Source: Pseudodonghicola flavimaris
GTDB taxonomy: Bacteria > Pseudomonadota > Alphaproteobacteria > Rhodobacterales > Rhodobacteraceae
NCBI RefSeq assembly: GCF_030164425.1
Contig: NZ_JASNJD010000003.1
Location: 124,001-188,000 of the forward strand
Reading direction: 5' to 3'
DNA length: 64,000 bases
Part shown: piece after piece, positions 27,659-36,796 of the stretch
Position numbering within the stretch: the first letter of the stretch is position 1
Layout: every line of letters begins with the position of its first letter
Translations under genes and position numbers: made by a program
Notes under the pieces: generated by a model
Seen by the model: the letters and a program-made list of their open reading frames with translations, nothing else
Databases searched by the model: none
What the model was told of the DNA's origin: nothing

Positions 27659-27856
27659 ATGAAATTCAGCGTTCCCGAGATGAGCTGCGGCCATTGTACC
27701 GCCAGCATCGAAAAGGCCATCAAGGAGGCCGACTCGGCGGCGCAGATCGCCTGCGACCTGCCCAGCCGCAGCGTCGACGTCTCGAGCAGCCTGAGCCCCG
27801 AGGCCATCGCCGCCACCCTCGACGAGATCGGCTTCGAGGCCAAACCGGCCGCCTGA
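27659..27856 (+). CDS. copZ: Copper chaperone CopZ (HMA domain)
   Basis: The 65-residue protein (MKFSVPEMSCGHCTASIEKAI) is a single heavy-metal-associated domain with a CGHC metal-binding motif. It ends with the typical DEIGFEAKPA. Such chaperones carry Cu(+) to CopA and to CueR. The start at 27659 follows CAGGAG. Its promoter and that of copA face away from each other and share a CueR site pattern, so the three genes form one copper regulon. Confidence 0.9.
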   Translation: MKFSVPEMSCGHCTASIEKAIKEADSAAQIACDLPSRSVDVSSSLSPEAIAATLDEIGFEAKPAA

Positions 27857-27888
27857 TCCCGGCGCCGCCACTGCGCCTCGCGGCGCAG

Positions 27889-27921
27889 GCCTCCGGCGGG
27901 AGTATTTGGACAGAGAAGAAG
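27889..27921 (+). repeat. REP-like dispersed repeat, copy 1
   Basis: The repeat begins GCCTCCGGCGGGAGTATTTG and ends AGAAGAAG. Its first half (GCCTCCGGCGGG) is close to a palindrome. Related copies are at 27981-28013, 46546-46578 and 63771-63803. Confidence 0.75.
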
Positions 27922-27980
27922 ACAGGGGCGCCCGGATCCGGGTGCCTCTTTGCCGTTGGGGGCCAGCAAGCGCGGGCACT

Positions 27981-28013
27981 CTTTTTCTGGCCACAACTAT
28001 CCCCGCCGGAGGC
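27981..28013 (-). repeat. REP-like dispersed repeat, copy 2 (inverted relative to copy 1)
   Basis: On the minus strand it begins GCCTCCGGCGGGGATAGTTG and ends CCAGAAAAAG. It is 59 bp from copy 1 and in opposite orientation. Confidence 0.75.
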
Positions 28014-28061
28014 AGGCGCCGTCAGGCGCCTTCCGGAACTGGCCGGGCCCTGTGTCGAAGG

Positions 28062-28877
28062 TCAGACCCCGGCCGCGACCAGCAGCCGGTCGAGCAGCCC
28101 GACATAACCGCCCCCGAACAAGCGCAGATGCACGATCGCCGGCCACAGCTGATAGATCGGCTGCCGTTCCGCCGCACCCGGCTCCAGCGCGCCATAGCCC
28201 GCCGCGAACCCGGCGCCGGGGCTGCCGAACAGGTTCAGCATCGCCAGGTCGACCTCGCCATGACCGCAATAGCAGGCCGGGTCGACCAATCCGCTGAGCT
28301 GCCCCTCTGCCGCCAGCACATTGCCGGCCCAGAGATCGCCATGCAGCAGGACCGGCGGCGGCGACTCCGGCAGGCGGTTGGGCAGATCGCGGGCCAGGCG
28401 CTCCAGCCGCCGGGCGTATCGCGCCGGCAGCGACTCCGGATCGGACAGCAACCGCCGCTCGGCCCAGAACTCCGGCCAGCTCGGCGCCGGCGCGTTGCGG
28501 ATCGGCACCGGACCGAAGGCATAATCGCACTCCCAGCCATAGGCGATACCGGGGGTCTCATGCAGCCGCCTGAGCGCCTCGCCCAGCGCCCACCAGCCCG
28601 CCACCGACAGCCCACCGGCCGATTCCAACCGCTCCATCACCAGGCAACGGTCCGACACCGCCAGAACCCGCGGCGCCGGTACATCGGCACTGCGAATCGC
28701 CAGCAGCATCGCCGCCTCGGCCCGCGGCGCCGGGCCGGTCTTGACCACCACTGCGCGTCCATCGGCCAGGTCCAGCGCCAGAACCACGTTCAGGTCGCCG
28801 CCGCCCAGTTGCCGCCAGCCCTTCGGCGCCTGTTTCAGCATTGCGGCCGCGGCCGCTGCCAGTTCATCAATCCCCAT
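28062..28877 (-). CDS. Fructosamine kinase family protein
   Basis: The protein has about 271 residues starting MGIDELAAAAAAMLK. It carries the protein-kinase-like fold of fructosamine/ketosamine 3-kinases: GGGDLNVVLALDLADGRAVVVKTG (nucleotide lysine), EAMLLAIR-type helix (AEAAMLLAIRSADVPAPRVLAV), the catalytic loop LLHGDLWAGNVL and the metal motif DPACYCGHGEVDLAM. Family members phosphorylate sugar-amine adducts on proteins so that they fall off (deglycation). An upstream in-frame start at 28949 adds non-conserved arginine-rich residues, so I prefer 28877. It is divergent from the arsenate operon but appears unrelated to it. Confidence 0.88.
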   Translation of the reverse strand: MGIDELAAAAAAMLKQAPKGWRQLGGGDLNVVLALDLADGRAVVVKTGPAPRAEAAMLLAIRSADVPAPRVLAVSDRCLVMERLESAGGLSVAGWWALGEALRRLHETPGIAYGWECDYAFGPVPIRNAPAPSWPEFWAERRLLSDPESLPARYARRLERLARDLPNRLPESPPPVLLHGDLWAGNVLAAEGQLSGLVDPACYCGHGEVDLAMLNLFGSPGAGFAAGYGALEPGAAERQPIYQLWPAIVHLRLFGGGYVGLLDRLLVAAGV

Positions 28878-28965
28878 CCGCCGACTCCTTCGCCCCCCGC
28901 ATCCGTAGAATCCCTTCGGCGGCGCGGGCGCAAGATCGCCATTGCGCACAGCCTATTATTTTATT

Positions 28966-28977
28966 ATTTCATGAAAT
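28966..28977. promoter_or_regulatory. ArsR-type operator abutting the start codon
   Basis: ATTTCATGAAAT is a perfect 12-bp palindrome ending at the base before the ATG of the ArsR-ArsC fusion. TATTAT elements at 28954-28959 and 28962-28967 could be -10 boxes. I see no Shine-Dalgarno sequence upstream, so the transcript may be leaderless or nearly so. Confidence 0.55.
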
Positions 28978-29811
28978 ATGGAAAAAGAATCCCTCACCCA
29001 GCTCGCCACGCTTTCGCACCCGCAGCGGATGCAGGTGTTTCGCCTGCTGATGCGCCGCTTTCCCGACGCGGTGCCGGCCGGCGAGATCGCGGCAGCACTC
29101 GAGCTGAAGCCCAGCACCAATTCGGTCTATCTCTCCGCGTTGAAAGAGGCCGGCCTGGTGACACAGGACCGTCACGGGACCTCTCTACGCTACCGGGCGG
29201 AAATCACAGCGCTGCAACAGCTGATGCGCTATCTGTTCAACGATTGCTGCCGGGGCCGGCCAGAGTTCTGCACCCCCCCGGATCTGACGGAGATGCCAGC
29301 AATGCCCCATCGTGCCCCCTATCATGTTCTGTTCATCTGCTCCGGCAACTCCGCCCGCTCGATCATGGGCGAGGCGCTGCTGCGCAGCATCGGCGGCGAC
29401 CGTTTCGCGGTCCATTCCGCCGGCACCCGCCCCTATTCCGAGTTGAACCCCTTCACCCTGCGCCTGCTGGCCGACAAGGGGCACGACATCTCGGGGCTGC
29501 GCGCCAAGAACGTCTCGGAATTCCAGGGGCCGGCGGCACCGAAGATGGATTTCGTCTTCACCGTCTGCGACCAGGCCGCGAATGAGGACTGCCCGACCTG
29601 GGAAGGCCAGCCGCTGAGCGCCCATTGGGGGCTGCCCGATCCGGTCAAGGCCACCGGGACCGAGGCCGAGAAGATGCTGGCCTTTCAACAGACCTACGGC
29701 CAGCTGAAGAACCGTATCCGCGCCTTCGCCGCCCTCCCCTTCGACACGCTGGACCGGATTTCGCTGCAGGCGGCGCTGGACGATCTGGGCCGGCAGGAGA
29801 TCGACGCATGA
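28978..29811 (+). CDS. Fused ArsR repressor and low-molecular-weight-phosphatase-type arsenate reductase
   Basis: The 277-residue protein joins two domains. Residues 1-100 are an ArsR-type winged helix ([52 protein letters not shown]). From about residue 110 an arsenate-reductase/LMW phosphatase domain follows, with P-loop CSGNSARS starting at Cys121 and the [20 protein letters not shown] segment. The first part should repress the operon, the second bind or reduce arsenate. CCRGRPEFC between them (near residues 91-99) could bind As(III). It overlaps the GAPDH gene by 4 bases (ATGA). Confidence 0.9.
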   Translation: MEKESLTQLATLSHPQRMQVFRLLMRRFPDAVPAGEIAAALELKPSTNSVYLSALKEAGLVTQDRHGTSLRYRAEITALQQLMRYLFNDCCRGRPEFCTPPDLTEMPAMPHRAPYHVLFICSGNSARSIMGEALLRSIGGDRFAVHSAGTRPYSELNPFTLRLLADKGHDISGLRAKNVSEFQGPAAPKMDFVFTVCDQAANEDCPTWEGQPLSAHWGLPDPVKATGTEAEKMLAFQQTYGQLKNRIRAFAALPFDTLDRISLQAALDDLGRQEIDA

Positions 29812-30806
29812 CCACCTATGCTCTCAACGGACTGGGCCGGATGGGCAAGCTGGCACTGCGCCCGCTGCTGGAACGGGGGGCGGAGATCGCCTGGATCAAC
29901 GACAAGACCGGCGATCCGGAGATGCAGGCGCATCTGCTGGAGTTCGACAGCGTGCATGGTCGGTGGCCGGCGGAATTCGCCCATGATGCCGACAGCCTCA
30001 GCATCGACGGCACCCGCCTGCCGGTGCGGAATGCCGCCCGCATCGAGGATCTGCCGCTCGACGGTGTCGATGTGGTGATCGATTGCACCGGTGTCTTCAA
30101 GACGGCAGAGAAGCTCGCCCCCTATTTCGCCGCCGGGGTGAAGAAGGTGGTAGTCTCCGCCCCGGTCAAGGATGGGCCGACCGCGAATATCGTCTATGGC
30201 GTCAACCAGGACAGCTACGCCCCCGCGACCCATGACATCGTGACCGCCGCCAGCTGCACCACCAATTGCCTGGCCCCGGTGGTGAAAGTGATCCATGAGG
30301 CCCTGGGTATCAAACACGGCTCGATCACCACGATCCATGACGTAACCAATACCCAGACCATGGTGGACCGGCCAGCCAAGGATCTGCGCCGGGCGCGCTC
30401 TGCGCTGACCTCGCTGATCCCCACCACCACCGGCAGCGCCACCGCGATCACCCAGATTTTCCCCGAGCTCACCGGCAAGCTGAACGGTCATGCCGTAAGG
30501 GTGCCGCTGCTGAATGCCTCGCTCACCGATTGCGTCTTCGAGGTCGCGCGCGAGACCACGGCAGAGGAGGTCAACGCCCTGTTCAAGGCCGCCGCCGAAG
30601 GTCCGCTTGCCGGCATCCTCGGCTATGAGACCCGGCCGCTGGTCAGCGCTGATTACACCAACGATCCGCGCTCCTCGATCATCGACGCCCCATCGACCAT
30701 GGTGGTGGGCGGCACCCAGGTGAAGATCTACGCCTGGTACGACAACGAATGGGGCTATGCCAACCGGCTGGTCGATGTGGCGCTGATGGTCGGGGCCAGC
30801 CTGTGA
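29808..30806 (+). CDS. ArsJ-associated glyceraldehyde-3-phosphate dehydrogenase
   Basis: The 332-residue protein is a GAPDH with the catalytic motif [34 protein letters not shown] and the C-terminal [19 protein letters not shown]. The N-terminus is divergent from glycolytic GAPDH ([24 protein letters not shown] rather than the usual INGFGRIGR). In ArsJ systems this enzyme uses arsenate in place of phosphate and makes 1-arseno-3-phosphoglycerate, which ArsJ exports. It overlaps the ArsR-ArsC gene (ATGA) and arsJ (GTGA), so the three are translationally coupled. Confidence 0.92.
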   Translation: MTTYALNGLGRMGKLALRPLLERGAEIAWINDKTGDPEMQAHLLEFDSVHGRWPAEFAHDADSLSIDGTRLPVRNAARIEDLPLDGVDVVIDCTGVFKTAEKLAPYFAAGVKKVVVSAPVKDGPTANIVYGVNQDSYAPATHDIVTAASCTTNCLAPVVKVIHEALGIKHGSITTIHDVTNTQTMVDRPAKDLRRARSALTSLIPTTTGSATAITQIFPELTGKLNGHAVRVPLLNASLTDCVFEVARETTAEEVNALFKAAAEGPLAGILGYETRPLVSADYTNDPRSSIIDAPSTMVVGGTQVKIYAWYDNEWGYANRLVDVALMVGASL

Positions 30807-32065
30807 CCACGACACCGCCCGACCGTGCCGACCGGGGATTGGCCGCCTATATCGCGGTGACCGCCGCCTATTGGGCCTTCATGCTCAGCGACGGCGCACT
30901 GAGGATGCTGGTGCTGCTGCACTTCCACGGGCTGGGATTTTCCCCGGTGCAGCTCGCCTATCTCTTCGTCCTCTACGAGGTTGCCGGCGTGGTCACCAAC
31001 CTGTCGGCCGGCTGGATCGCGGCCCGCTTCGGCCTGGCGACGACGCTTTACACCGGGCTCGGCCTGCAGGTGCTGGCACTGGTGGCGCTGACGCGGCTCG
31101 ATCCCGGCTGGTCGCTGGGGCTGTCGGTGGTCTTCGTCATGCTGGTGCAGGGCGCCTCCGGCGTGGCCAAGGATCTGGCGAAGATGAGCGCAAAGTCCGC
31201 GGTCAAGCTGCTGGCCCCCAAGGGTGATGGCGGGCTGTTCCGCTGGGTTGCGCTGCTGACCGGGTCGAAGAATGCGGTCAAGGGCCTCGGCTTTCTTCTG
31301 GGCACCGCGTTGCTGGCGCTCGCCGGGTTCAATGCGGCGCTCTGGGGCATGGCGGCGGTGCTGACCGTTATCCTGGCCGCGGTGCTGATCGGCATGCCGC
31401 CGGGGCTGCCAGCCGGGCGCAAGGACGCCAAGTTCCGCGAGGTGCTCTCGAAGAACCGCAACATCAACTGGCTGAGCTTTTCGCGTCTCTTCCTCTTCGG
31501 GGCGCGTGACGTGTGGTTCGTGGTCGGCATCCCGATCTATTTCTACGCGGTGCTGTCGGACGGGTCGGAGGCCGGCAATCGCACCGCCTTCTTCCTGATC
31601 GGCAGCTTCATGGCCGGCTGGATCGTCCTTTACGGCGCAGTCCAGGCCAGCGCTCCGAAGCTGTTGCGCGCCCGCACGCGGGGGGAGGCCGCGATGGTCG
31701 CCGCAGCGCGCGGCTGGGCGCTGGCGCTGCTGCCGATCCCGCTGCTGCTGGCGCTGGCCGCCGGGCTGGCCGGGACGCCGGCGCCCTGGCTGACCGGGCT
31801 GCTGGTTCTGGGACTGCTGGTCTTCGGCGCGATCTTCGCGGTCAATTCGGCGCTACATTCCTATCTGATCCTCGCCTTTACCGAGGACAGCCGCGTCACC
31901 CTGGATGTCGGCTTCTACTATATGGCCAATGCCGCCGGGCGGCTGACCGGCACGCTGCTGTCGGGTCTCAGCTATCAGATCGGCGGCCTGCCGCTCTGCC
32001 TCGGGACGGCGGCGGCGATGGTCGCGCTCAGCGCGCTGGGGGCGGGCCGGCTACGCCCGGCCTGA
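30803..32065 (+). CDS. arsJ: Organoarsenical exporter ArsJ (MFS)
   Basis: From the GTG at 30803 the protein has 420 residues and about 12 membrane segments. Characteristic sequences are [70 protein letters not shown] and [19 protein letters not shown]. ArsJ exports 1-arseno-3-phosphoglycerate, which breaks down outside to arsenate. The GTG overlaps the GAPDH stop. It ends 6 bases before the convergent ectR gene. Confidence 0.93.
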   Translation: MTTTPPDRADRGLAAYIAVTAAYWAFMLSDGALRMLVLLHFHGLGFSPVQLAYLFVLYEVAGVVTNLSAGWIAARFGLATTLYTGLGLQVLALVALTRLDPGWSLGLSVVFVMLVQGASGVAKDLAKMSAKSAVKLLAPKGDGGLFRWVALLTGSKNAVKGLGFLLGTALLALAGFNAALWGMAAVLTVILAAVLIGMPPGLPAGRKDAKFREVLSKNRNINWLSFSRLFLFGARDVWFVVGIPIYFYAVLSDGSEAGNRTAFFLIGSFMAGWIVLYGAVQASAPKLLRARTRGEAAMVAAARGWALALLPIPLLLALAAGLAGTPAPWLTGLLVLGLLVFGAIFAVNSALHSYLILAFTEDSRVTLDVGFYYMANAAGRLTGTLLSGLSYQIGGLPLCLGTAAAMVALSALGAGRLRPA

Positions 32066-32071
32066 CCCCAC

Positions 32072-32548
32072 CTAGCCGGCGTTGGCCAGATCGCCGGTAT
32101 GCAGCACCGGCGAGGCGTCCAGATCGTCGGCATCGAGCATCGAGGCCACCCGCTCCAGCGCCGCGACCAGCATGGATTGCTCCCAATCCTCCAACGCCTC
32201 GAACTTGCGGACATAGCGTTGCTGCAGCGCATCCGGGGCCGAGTCCAGCGTCGCCCGCCCCTTGTCCGTCGGCACGATATTGGTCTGGCGGCGATCCTTC
32301 TCAGACCGCTGGCGTTCGACCATGCCCTGGCGCACCAGCTTGTCGACCAGCGAGGTCACCGTCGCCTGCGACACCCCCATGCGCTGCGCGATCGCCGTCG
32401 CGGTGCAGGGGCTCTTCTCCCCCACCACCTGCAGCACCCGGAACTGCACCGCCGTCAGACCGGCGGCCTGCGCCAGTTCCCGGCCATAAAGCTCCGTCGC
32501 GCGCAGAATGCGACGCAGGGCGATCAGGCTGACATCGGTACGGTCCAT
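32072..32548 (-). CDS. ectR: MarR-family regulator, probable EctR
   Basis: The 158-residue protein is a MarR winged helix (ALRRILRATELYGRELAQAAGLTAVQFRVLQVV, ATAIAQRMGVSQATVTSLVDKLVRQGMVERQRSEKDRRQTNIVPTDKG). EctR-type MarR repressors are typically divergent from ectABC and control it with salinity, as here. The ATG at 32548 follows a GGGAA site. A TTG at 32560 in the same frame is less likely. The symbol rests on position and family. Confidence 0.8.
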   Translation of the reverse strand: MDRTDVSLIALRRILRATELYGRELAQAAGLTAVQFRVLQVVGEKSPCTATAIAQRMGVSQATVTSLVDKLVRQGMVERQRSEKDRRQTNIVPTDKGRATLDSAPDALQQRYVRKFEALEDWEQSMLVAALERVASMLDADDLDASPVLHTGDLANAG

Positions 32549-32807
32549 CGGCGTTCCCAAACGGCTCTCTCAGACTGCCTCTCGGACTGGCAGAGCCTCA
32601 TGATGACAGAGGGGGTCAGGCGCATCAATGCCAAGAAGCTTAGCCACATTACTTCACTTAATCGAAGCATAATCACCTCAAAATACCGGAATACTACCCA
32701 TTATAGGCGGATATATGATCAAATTACTATTTTTTACTTTCATATGTTGAAGTTTTCCGAGGGATCATTACTTTGACGCTCGAAGCAACTGAGGACTCGA
32801 TGACATC
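32549..32807. promoter_or_regulatory. AT-rich ect promoter region
   Basis: This 259-bp divergent stretch is strikingly AT-rich compared with the flanks, particularly 32635-32760. It should contain the ectA and ectR promoters and EctR sites. TATATGATC and CATATG-type near-palindromes are present, but I cannot assign boxes with certainty. Confidence 0.55.
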
Positions 32808-33332
32808 ATGCCACAGGCACACACCCCGCCCCCCACTGCTCACCTGCGCAAACCCCAGGCGGAGGATGGCGGCGCGATCTGGGATCTGGTTCGGGACTGC
32901 AAGCCGCTGGATGAGAACTCGATGTATTGCAACCTGATCCAGTGCGATCATTTCCGCGACACCTGCGTGGTGGCCGAACGCGGCGACGATCTGCTGGGCT
33001 GGGTCTCGGGCTATGTGATGCCGAGTCAGGACGACACCTTGTTCGTCTGGCAGGTCGCGGTCTCGCCCGAGGCGCGCGGGCTGGGGCTCGGCTCCCGGAT
33101 GCTGGAGCATATCCTCAACCGCGACGCCTGCGCCGACGTCAGCCGGATGCAGACCACCATTACACGCGACAACCAGGCGTCCTGGGCACTGTTCAGCCGC
33201 TTCGCGAAACGGCGCTTCGGTCAGATGACCTCTGAGGCGCATTTCATCCGCGACGAGCATTTCATGGGTCAGCACGCGACCGAATATATGGTCACCATCG
33301 ACCTGCCGCAGCGGCTGCAACAGGCGGCCTGA
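32808..33332 (+). CDS. ectA: L-2,4-diaminobutyrate N-gamma-acetyltransferase
   Basis: The 174-residue protein is a GNAT acetyltransferase with the EctA pattern: LRKPQAEDGGAIWDLVRDCKPLDENSMYCNLIQCDHFRDTCVVAE, the acetyl-CoA loop FVWQVAVSPEARGLGLGSRMLEHIL and TTITRDNQASWALFSRFA. It acetylates diaminobutyrate in step 2 of ectoine synthesis. GAGGA at 32791-32795 is a possible ribosome-binding site. First gene of ectABC-ask. Confidence 0.96.
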   Translation: MPQAHTPPPTAHLRKPQAEDGGAIWDLVRDCKPLDENSMYCNLIQCDHFRDTCVVAERGDDLLGWVSGYVMPSQDDTLFVWQVAVSPEARGLGLGSRMLEHILNRDACADVSRMQTTITRDNQASWALFSRFAKRRFGQMTSEAHFIRDEHFMGQHATEYMVTIDLPQRLQQAA

Positions 33333-33427
33333 GTGCTGCATCGCGCATCGGCCGGGCCACCACCACTGCCCGGCCCACGGACGCGCGCGCCCCTGCTTTC
33401 CCCCAACACATTCCGGAAGGATTTATC

Positions 33428-34723
33428 ATGTCGACTGAGACATCAGCCGAAATCAAGATCTTTGAACGCCGCGAATCCGAGGCCCGCAGCTACTGCCGCG
33501 GCTTCGACACCGTCTTCACCTCGGCCCGCGGATCCGAACTGACCGATGCGGCCGGCCGCAGCTATATCGACTTCCTCGCCGGCTGTTCGTCGCTCAACTA
33601 CGGGCACAACGATCCGGACATGAAGATCGCGCTGATCGAGCATCTGACCGATGACGGGCTGGCCCATGCCCTGGACCTGCACACCGACGCCAAGGGTGCA
33701 TTTCTCGAGAGCTTCGAGACCCATATCCTGAAGCCGCGCGGGCTGGACCACCGGGTGATGTTCACCGGCCCGACCGGCGCCAATGCCGTCGAGGCGGCGA
33801 TGAAACTGGCCCGCAAGGCGACCGGGCGCGACACCATCATCGCCTTCACCAACGGGTTCCACGGCGTCACCCTCGGCGCGCTGGCGGCCACTGGCAATTC
33901 CTATCACCGCGGCGGCGCCGGCATCACCCTGAACGGGGTGACCCGGATGCCCTATGACGGTTATCTGGGCGACGGCATCGACACCGCCGACGTGCTGGAG
34001 AAGATGCTGGAGGATGCGTCCAGCGGGCTCGACAAGCCGGCGGCCATCCTGCTGGAGACGGTGCAGGGCGAAGGCGGGCTGAACGCCGCGGACCCCGACT
34101 GGATCAAGCGAATCGCCGATCTGGCCAAGGCCCACGGGGCGCTGCTGATCGTCGACGACATCCAGGCCGGCTGCGGCCGCACCGGCAGCTTCTTCTCCTT
34201 CGAGGGGATGGGGATCACCCCGGATATCGTCACCATGGCGAAATCGGTCTCTGGCTTCGGCCTGCCGATGGCGCTGGTTCTGGTGCGCCCGGAGTTCGAC
34301 GTCTTTGGCCCGGCCGAGCATAACGGCACCTTCCGCGGCAACACCCATGCCTTCGTCACCGCCCGCGTGGCGATCGAGAAGTTCTGGGCCGATGGCAGCT
34401 TTCAGGAGGAACTGGCCGAGAAGGCGCTGATCCTGACCACCGCGCTGCAGGAGCTGGCCGAGATGCTCCCCGATTCCCGCCTGAAGGGTCGCGGCCTGAT
34501 GCAGGGGGTCGACGTGCGCTCCGGCGATCTGGCCAGTGAGATCTGCGCCGAGGCCTTCCGTAACGGGCTGGTCATCGAAACCTCCGGCCCGGAGGATCAG
34601 GTGGTCAAGGTGCTGGCGCCGCTGACCACGCCGCAGGACACCTTCCGCAAGGGGCTGTCGATCCTGCTGGAGGCCGCCCGCACCACCCTTTCCCAAAACA
34701 GCAACAGCATTGCAGCGGAGTAA
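33428..34723 (+). CDS. ectB: Diaminobutyrate--2-oxoglutarate aminotransferase
   Basis: The 431-residue protein is a class III PLP aminotransferase. FTGPTGANAVEAAMKLARKATGRDTIIAFTNGFHG is the PLP-phosphate region, LLIVDDIQAGCGRTGSFFSFE the Asp motif, and IVTMAKSVSGFGLPMALVL holds the Schiff-base lysine. It turns aspartate semialdehyde into diaminobutyrate with glutamate as the amino donor, the first ectoine step. The ATG follows AGGA at a normal distance, 95 bp after ectA. Confidence 0.97.
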   Translation: MSTETSAEIKIFERRESEARSYCRGFDTVFTSARGSELTDAAGRSYIDFLAGCSSLNYGHNDPDMKIALIEHLTDDGLAHALDLHTDAKGAFLESFETHILKPRGLDHRVMFTGPTGANAVEAAMKLARKATGRDTIIAFTNGFHGVTLGALAATGNSYHRGGAGITLNGVTRMPYDGYLGDGIDTADVLEKMLEDASSGLDKPAAILLETVQGEGGLNAADPDWIKRIADLAKAHGALLIVDDIQAGCGRTGSFFSFEGMGITPDIVTMAKSVSGFGLPMALVLVRPEFDVFGPAEHNGTFRGNTHAFVTARVAIEKFWADGSFQEELAEKALILTTALQELAEMLPDSRLKGRGLMQGVDVRSGDLASEICAEAFRNGLVIETSGPEDQVVKVLAPLTTPQDTFRKGLSILLEAARTTLSQNSNSIAAE

Positions 34724-34729
34724 CAGATC

Positions 34730-35122
34730 ATGATCGTTCGCGACTTCAACGATATCACCAAGACCGATCCCAGCCGCGTCGTCTCCGACGCCAAATGGAC
34801 CAGCGTGCGCATGCTGCTGGCCGATGACGGCATGGGCTTCTCCTTCCACATCACCTTTCTCGAGGCCGGCTCGGAGCATACGTTCCACTACAAGAACCAC
34901 TTCGAGAGCGTCTATTGCATGCAGGGCAAGGGCTCGATCACCGATCTGGCCACTGGCGAGACTCACGAGATCAAGCCTGGCGTGATGTATGCGCTCAACG
35001 AGCACGACAAGCACGTGCTGCGCGCCGAGGAAGAGCTGGTCATGGCCTGCTGCTTCAACCCGCCGGTGACCGGCAACGAAGTGCATCAGGCCGACGGCTC
35101 CTACGCGCTGGAAACCGCCTGA
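34730..35122 (+). CDS. ectC: Ectoine synthase
   Basis: The 130-residue cupin ([47 protein letters not shown]) carries the metal-binding and substrate residues of Ect[44 protein letters not shown]. It closes N-gamma-acetyldiaminobutyrate to ectoine with loss of water. It begins 6 bases after ectB. No ectD (ectoine hydroxylase) follows. Confidence 0.97.
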   Translation: MIVRDFNDITKTDPSRVVSDAKWTSVRMLLADDGMGFSFHITFLEAGSEHTFHYKNHFESVYCMQGKGSITDLATGETHEIKPGVMYALNEHDKHVLRAEEELVMACCFNPPVTGNEVHQADGSYALETA

Positions 35123-35187
35123 GCCGCACGCCGCCCCGAAACAGGACAAAGGAGGCCCGGGCAGGATCAAGGCCCGGGTGAGCTTCC

Positions 35188-36672
35188 GTGACTTTCCCAA
35201 ATCATACCGTCGAGAAGATCGGCGGCACTTCGATGAGCCGCGTGGCCGACCTGCGCGACTCGCTTTTCATCGGCGACCGCAAGGGCGCCGAGCTCTATCA
35301 CCGCGTCTTTGTCGTCTCCGCCTTCGGCGGCATTACCAACCTGCTGCTGGAGCACAAGAAATCCGGCACCCCCGGTGTCTACGCGCTATTCGCCAACGAC
35401 GAGAGCGGGCATGACTGGCTGGACGGGCTGACCCGCGTTGCCGACGCCATGCGCGCGGCCCATGCCAAGGTGCTGGACCATCCCGCCGATCTGACCGCCG
35501 CGGATGAATTCGTCCGCGAACGGATCGAGGGCGCGCGGTCCTGCCTGTTCGATCTGCGCCGGCTGTGTTCCTACGGACACTTCCGGCTGTCGGCCCATAT
35601 GATGGTGATCCGGGAGCTGCTCTCCGGTCTGGGCGAGGCGCATTCCGCCTTCGTCACCACGCTGATGCTGCAGCGCTCCGGGGTGAACGCGCGTTTCGTC
35701 GATCTCTCCGGCTGGCGCGACGAGACCGAGCACGATCTGGAAGAGCGCATCCGCGACGGGCTGGACCGGGTCGACCTGACCAGCGAGCTGCCGATCGTGA
35801 CCGGCTATGCCCAGTGCCGCGAGGGGCTGATGCGCGAATTCGACCGCGGCTATTCCGAGGTGACGTTTTCCACCATCGCCGCCCTGACCGGCGCGTCGGA
35901 GGCGATCATCCACAAGGAATTCCACCTGTCCTCGGCCGATCCGAACCTGGTCGGCGAACAGGCGGTGCGCAAGCTGGGGCATACCAATTACGACGTGGCC
36001 GATCAGCTGTCGAACCTGGGGATGGAGGCGATCCACCCCAAGGCCGCCAAGATCCTGCGCAAGGCCGGCATTCCACTGCGGGTGACCAACGCCTTCGAGC
36101 CAGGCGATCCCGGCACGCTGATCGACGAGGCCCCGGGGGAGGTTCCGGGGGTGGAAATCGTCACCGGGCTGGACGCCTACGCGCTATCGCTGTTCGAACA
36201 GGACATGGTCGGGGTGAAGGGCTATGACCAGAGCGTGCTGGAGGTGCTGACGCGCCACAAGGTGCATATCGTTTCCAAGGCCACCAATGCCAACACCATC
36301 ACCCACTATCTGGCCGCACCGCTGAAGCCGGTGCGCCGGTCCGAACGCGATCTGGCGGAGCGCTATCCGGGCTCCGAAGTGACGGTGCAGGGGCTGGCGC
36401 TGGTCGCCGCCATCGGCCGCGACCTCAGCGGGCTGACGGTGGCGCAGGCCGGGCTGGCGGCACTGCAGTCGGCGCAGATCACGCCGCTGGCGGTGCAGCA
36501 TCTGCCCGGATCGGTCGACGTGCAGTTCATCGTGCCGAAGGACGACCGCGATGCCGCGATCAAGGCGCTGCACCGTGCGCTGATCGAACAGCGCAAGGCG
36601 GAACCCCACGCCCCGATACAGCTGCATGCCGGGGCCGAGGAGCAGGCCACCCCGCTCAGCCAGACCGGCTGA
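35188..36672 (+). CDS. ask: Ectoine-specific aspartokinase Ask_Ect
   Basis: The 494-residue protein starts with GTG and reads MTFPNHTVEKIGGTSMSRV, the aspartokinase K-GGTS motif. Other features are VSAFGGITNLLLEHK, RGYSEVTFSTIAALTGASEAIIHKEFHLSSADP and two ACT domains at the C-terminus. This subgroup is found with ectABC and supplies aspartyl phosphate without the usual lysine/threonine feedback control. The gap of 65 bp after ectC contains a GC-rich stretch with GGCCCGGG twice. It completes the operon. Confidence 0.94.
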   Translation: MTFPNHTVEKIGGTSMSRVADLRDSLFIGDRKGAELYHRVFVVSAFGGITNLLLEHKKSGTPGVYALFANDESGHDWLDGLTRVADAMRAAHAKVLDHPADLTAADEFVRERIEGARSCLFDLRRLCSYGHFRLSAHMMVIRELLSGLGEAHSAFVTTLMLQRSGVNARFVDLSGWRDETEHDLEERIRDGLDRVDLTSELPIVTGYAQCREGLMREFDRGYSEVTFSTIAALTGASEAIIHKEFHLSSADPNLVGEQAVRKLGHTNYDVADQLSNLGMEAIHPKAAKILRKAGIPLRVTNAFEPGDPGTLIDEAPGEVPGVEIVTGLDAYALSLFEQDMVGVKGYDQSVLEVLTRHKVHIVSKATNANTITHYLAAPLKPVRRSERDLAERYPGSEVTVQGLALVAAIGRDLSGLTVAQAGLAALQSAQITPLAVQHLPGSVDVQFIVPKDDRDAAIKALHRALIEQRKAEPHAPIQLHAGAEEQATPLSQTG

Positions 36673-36711
36673 CCGGACCCGGCCATACAACATGCCCGTT
36701 CAACAGGGAGG

Positions 36712-36741
36712 AAGGGGCGGGGCCGCGCGGGCCTGCCCCTT
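36712..36741 (+). terminator. Terminator-like hairpin after the ect operon
   Basis: AAGGGGC (36712-36718) pairs with GCCCCTT (36735-36741), with further imperfect GC pairing inside. The sequence then runs TTCGCTTTGC. It lies 40 bp after the aspartokinase stop and 55 bp before the next gene. Confidence 0.6.
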
Positions 36742-36796
36742 TCGCTTTGCCGTCCCCGCGCCTAGGCTCCCCCGGCACAGCCCGCGGGAGACGATC

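Larger units (their letters stand above)
27857..28061. other. Intergenic region with an inverted pair of 33-bp repeats
   Basis: This 205-bp stretch between the convergent copZ and fructosamine-kinase genes carries two copies of the dispersed repeat in opposite orientation (27889-27921 and 27981-28013). The RNA could fold into one long hairpin, so the pair may serve as a terminator or RNA stabiliser. Confidence 0.7.
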
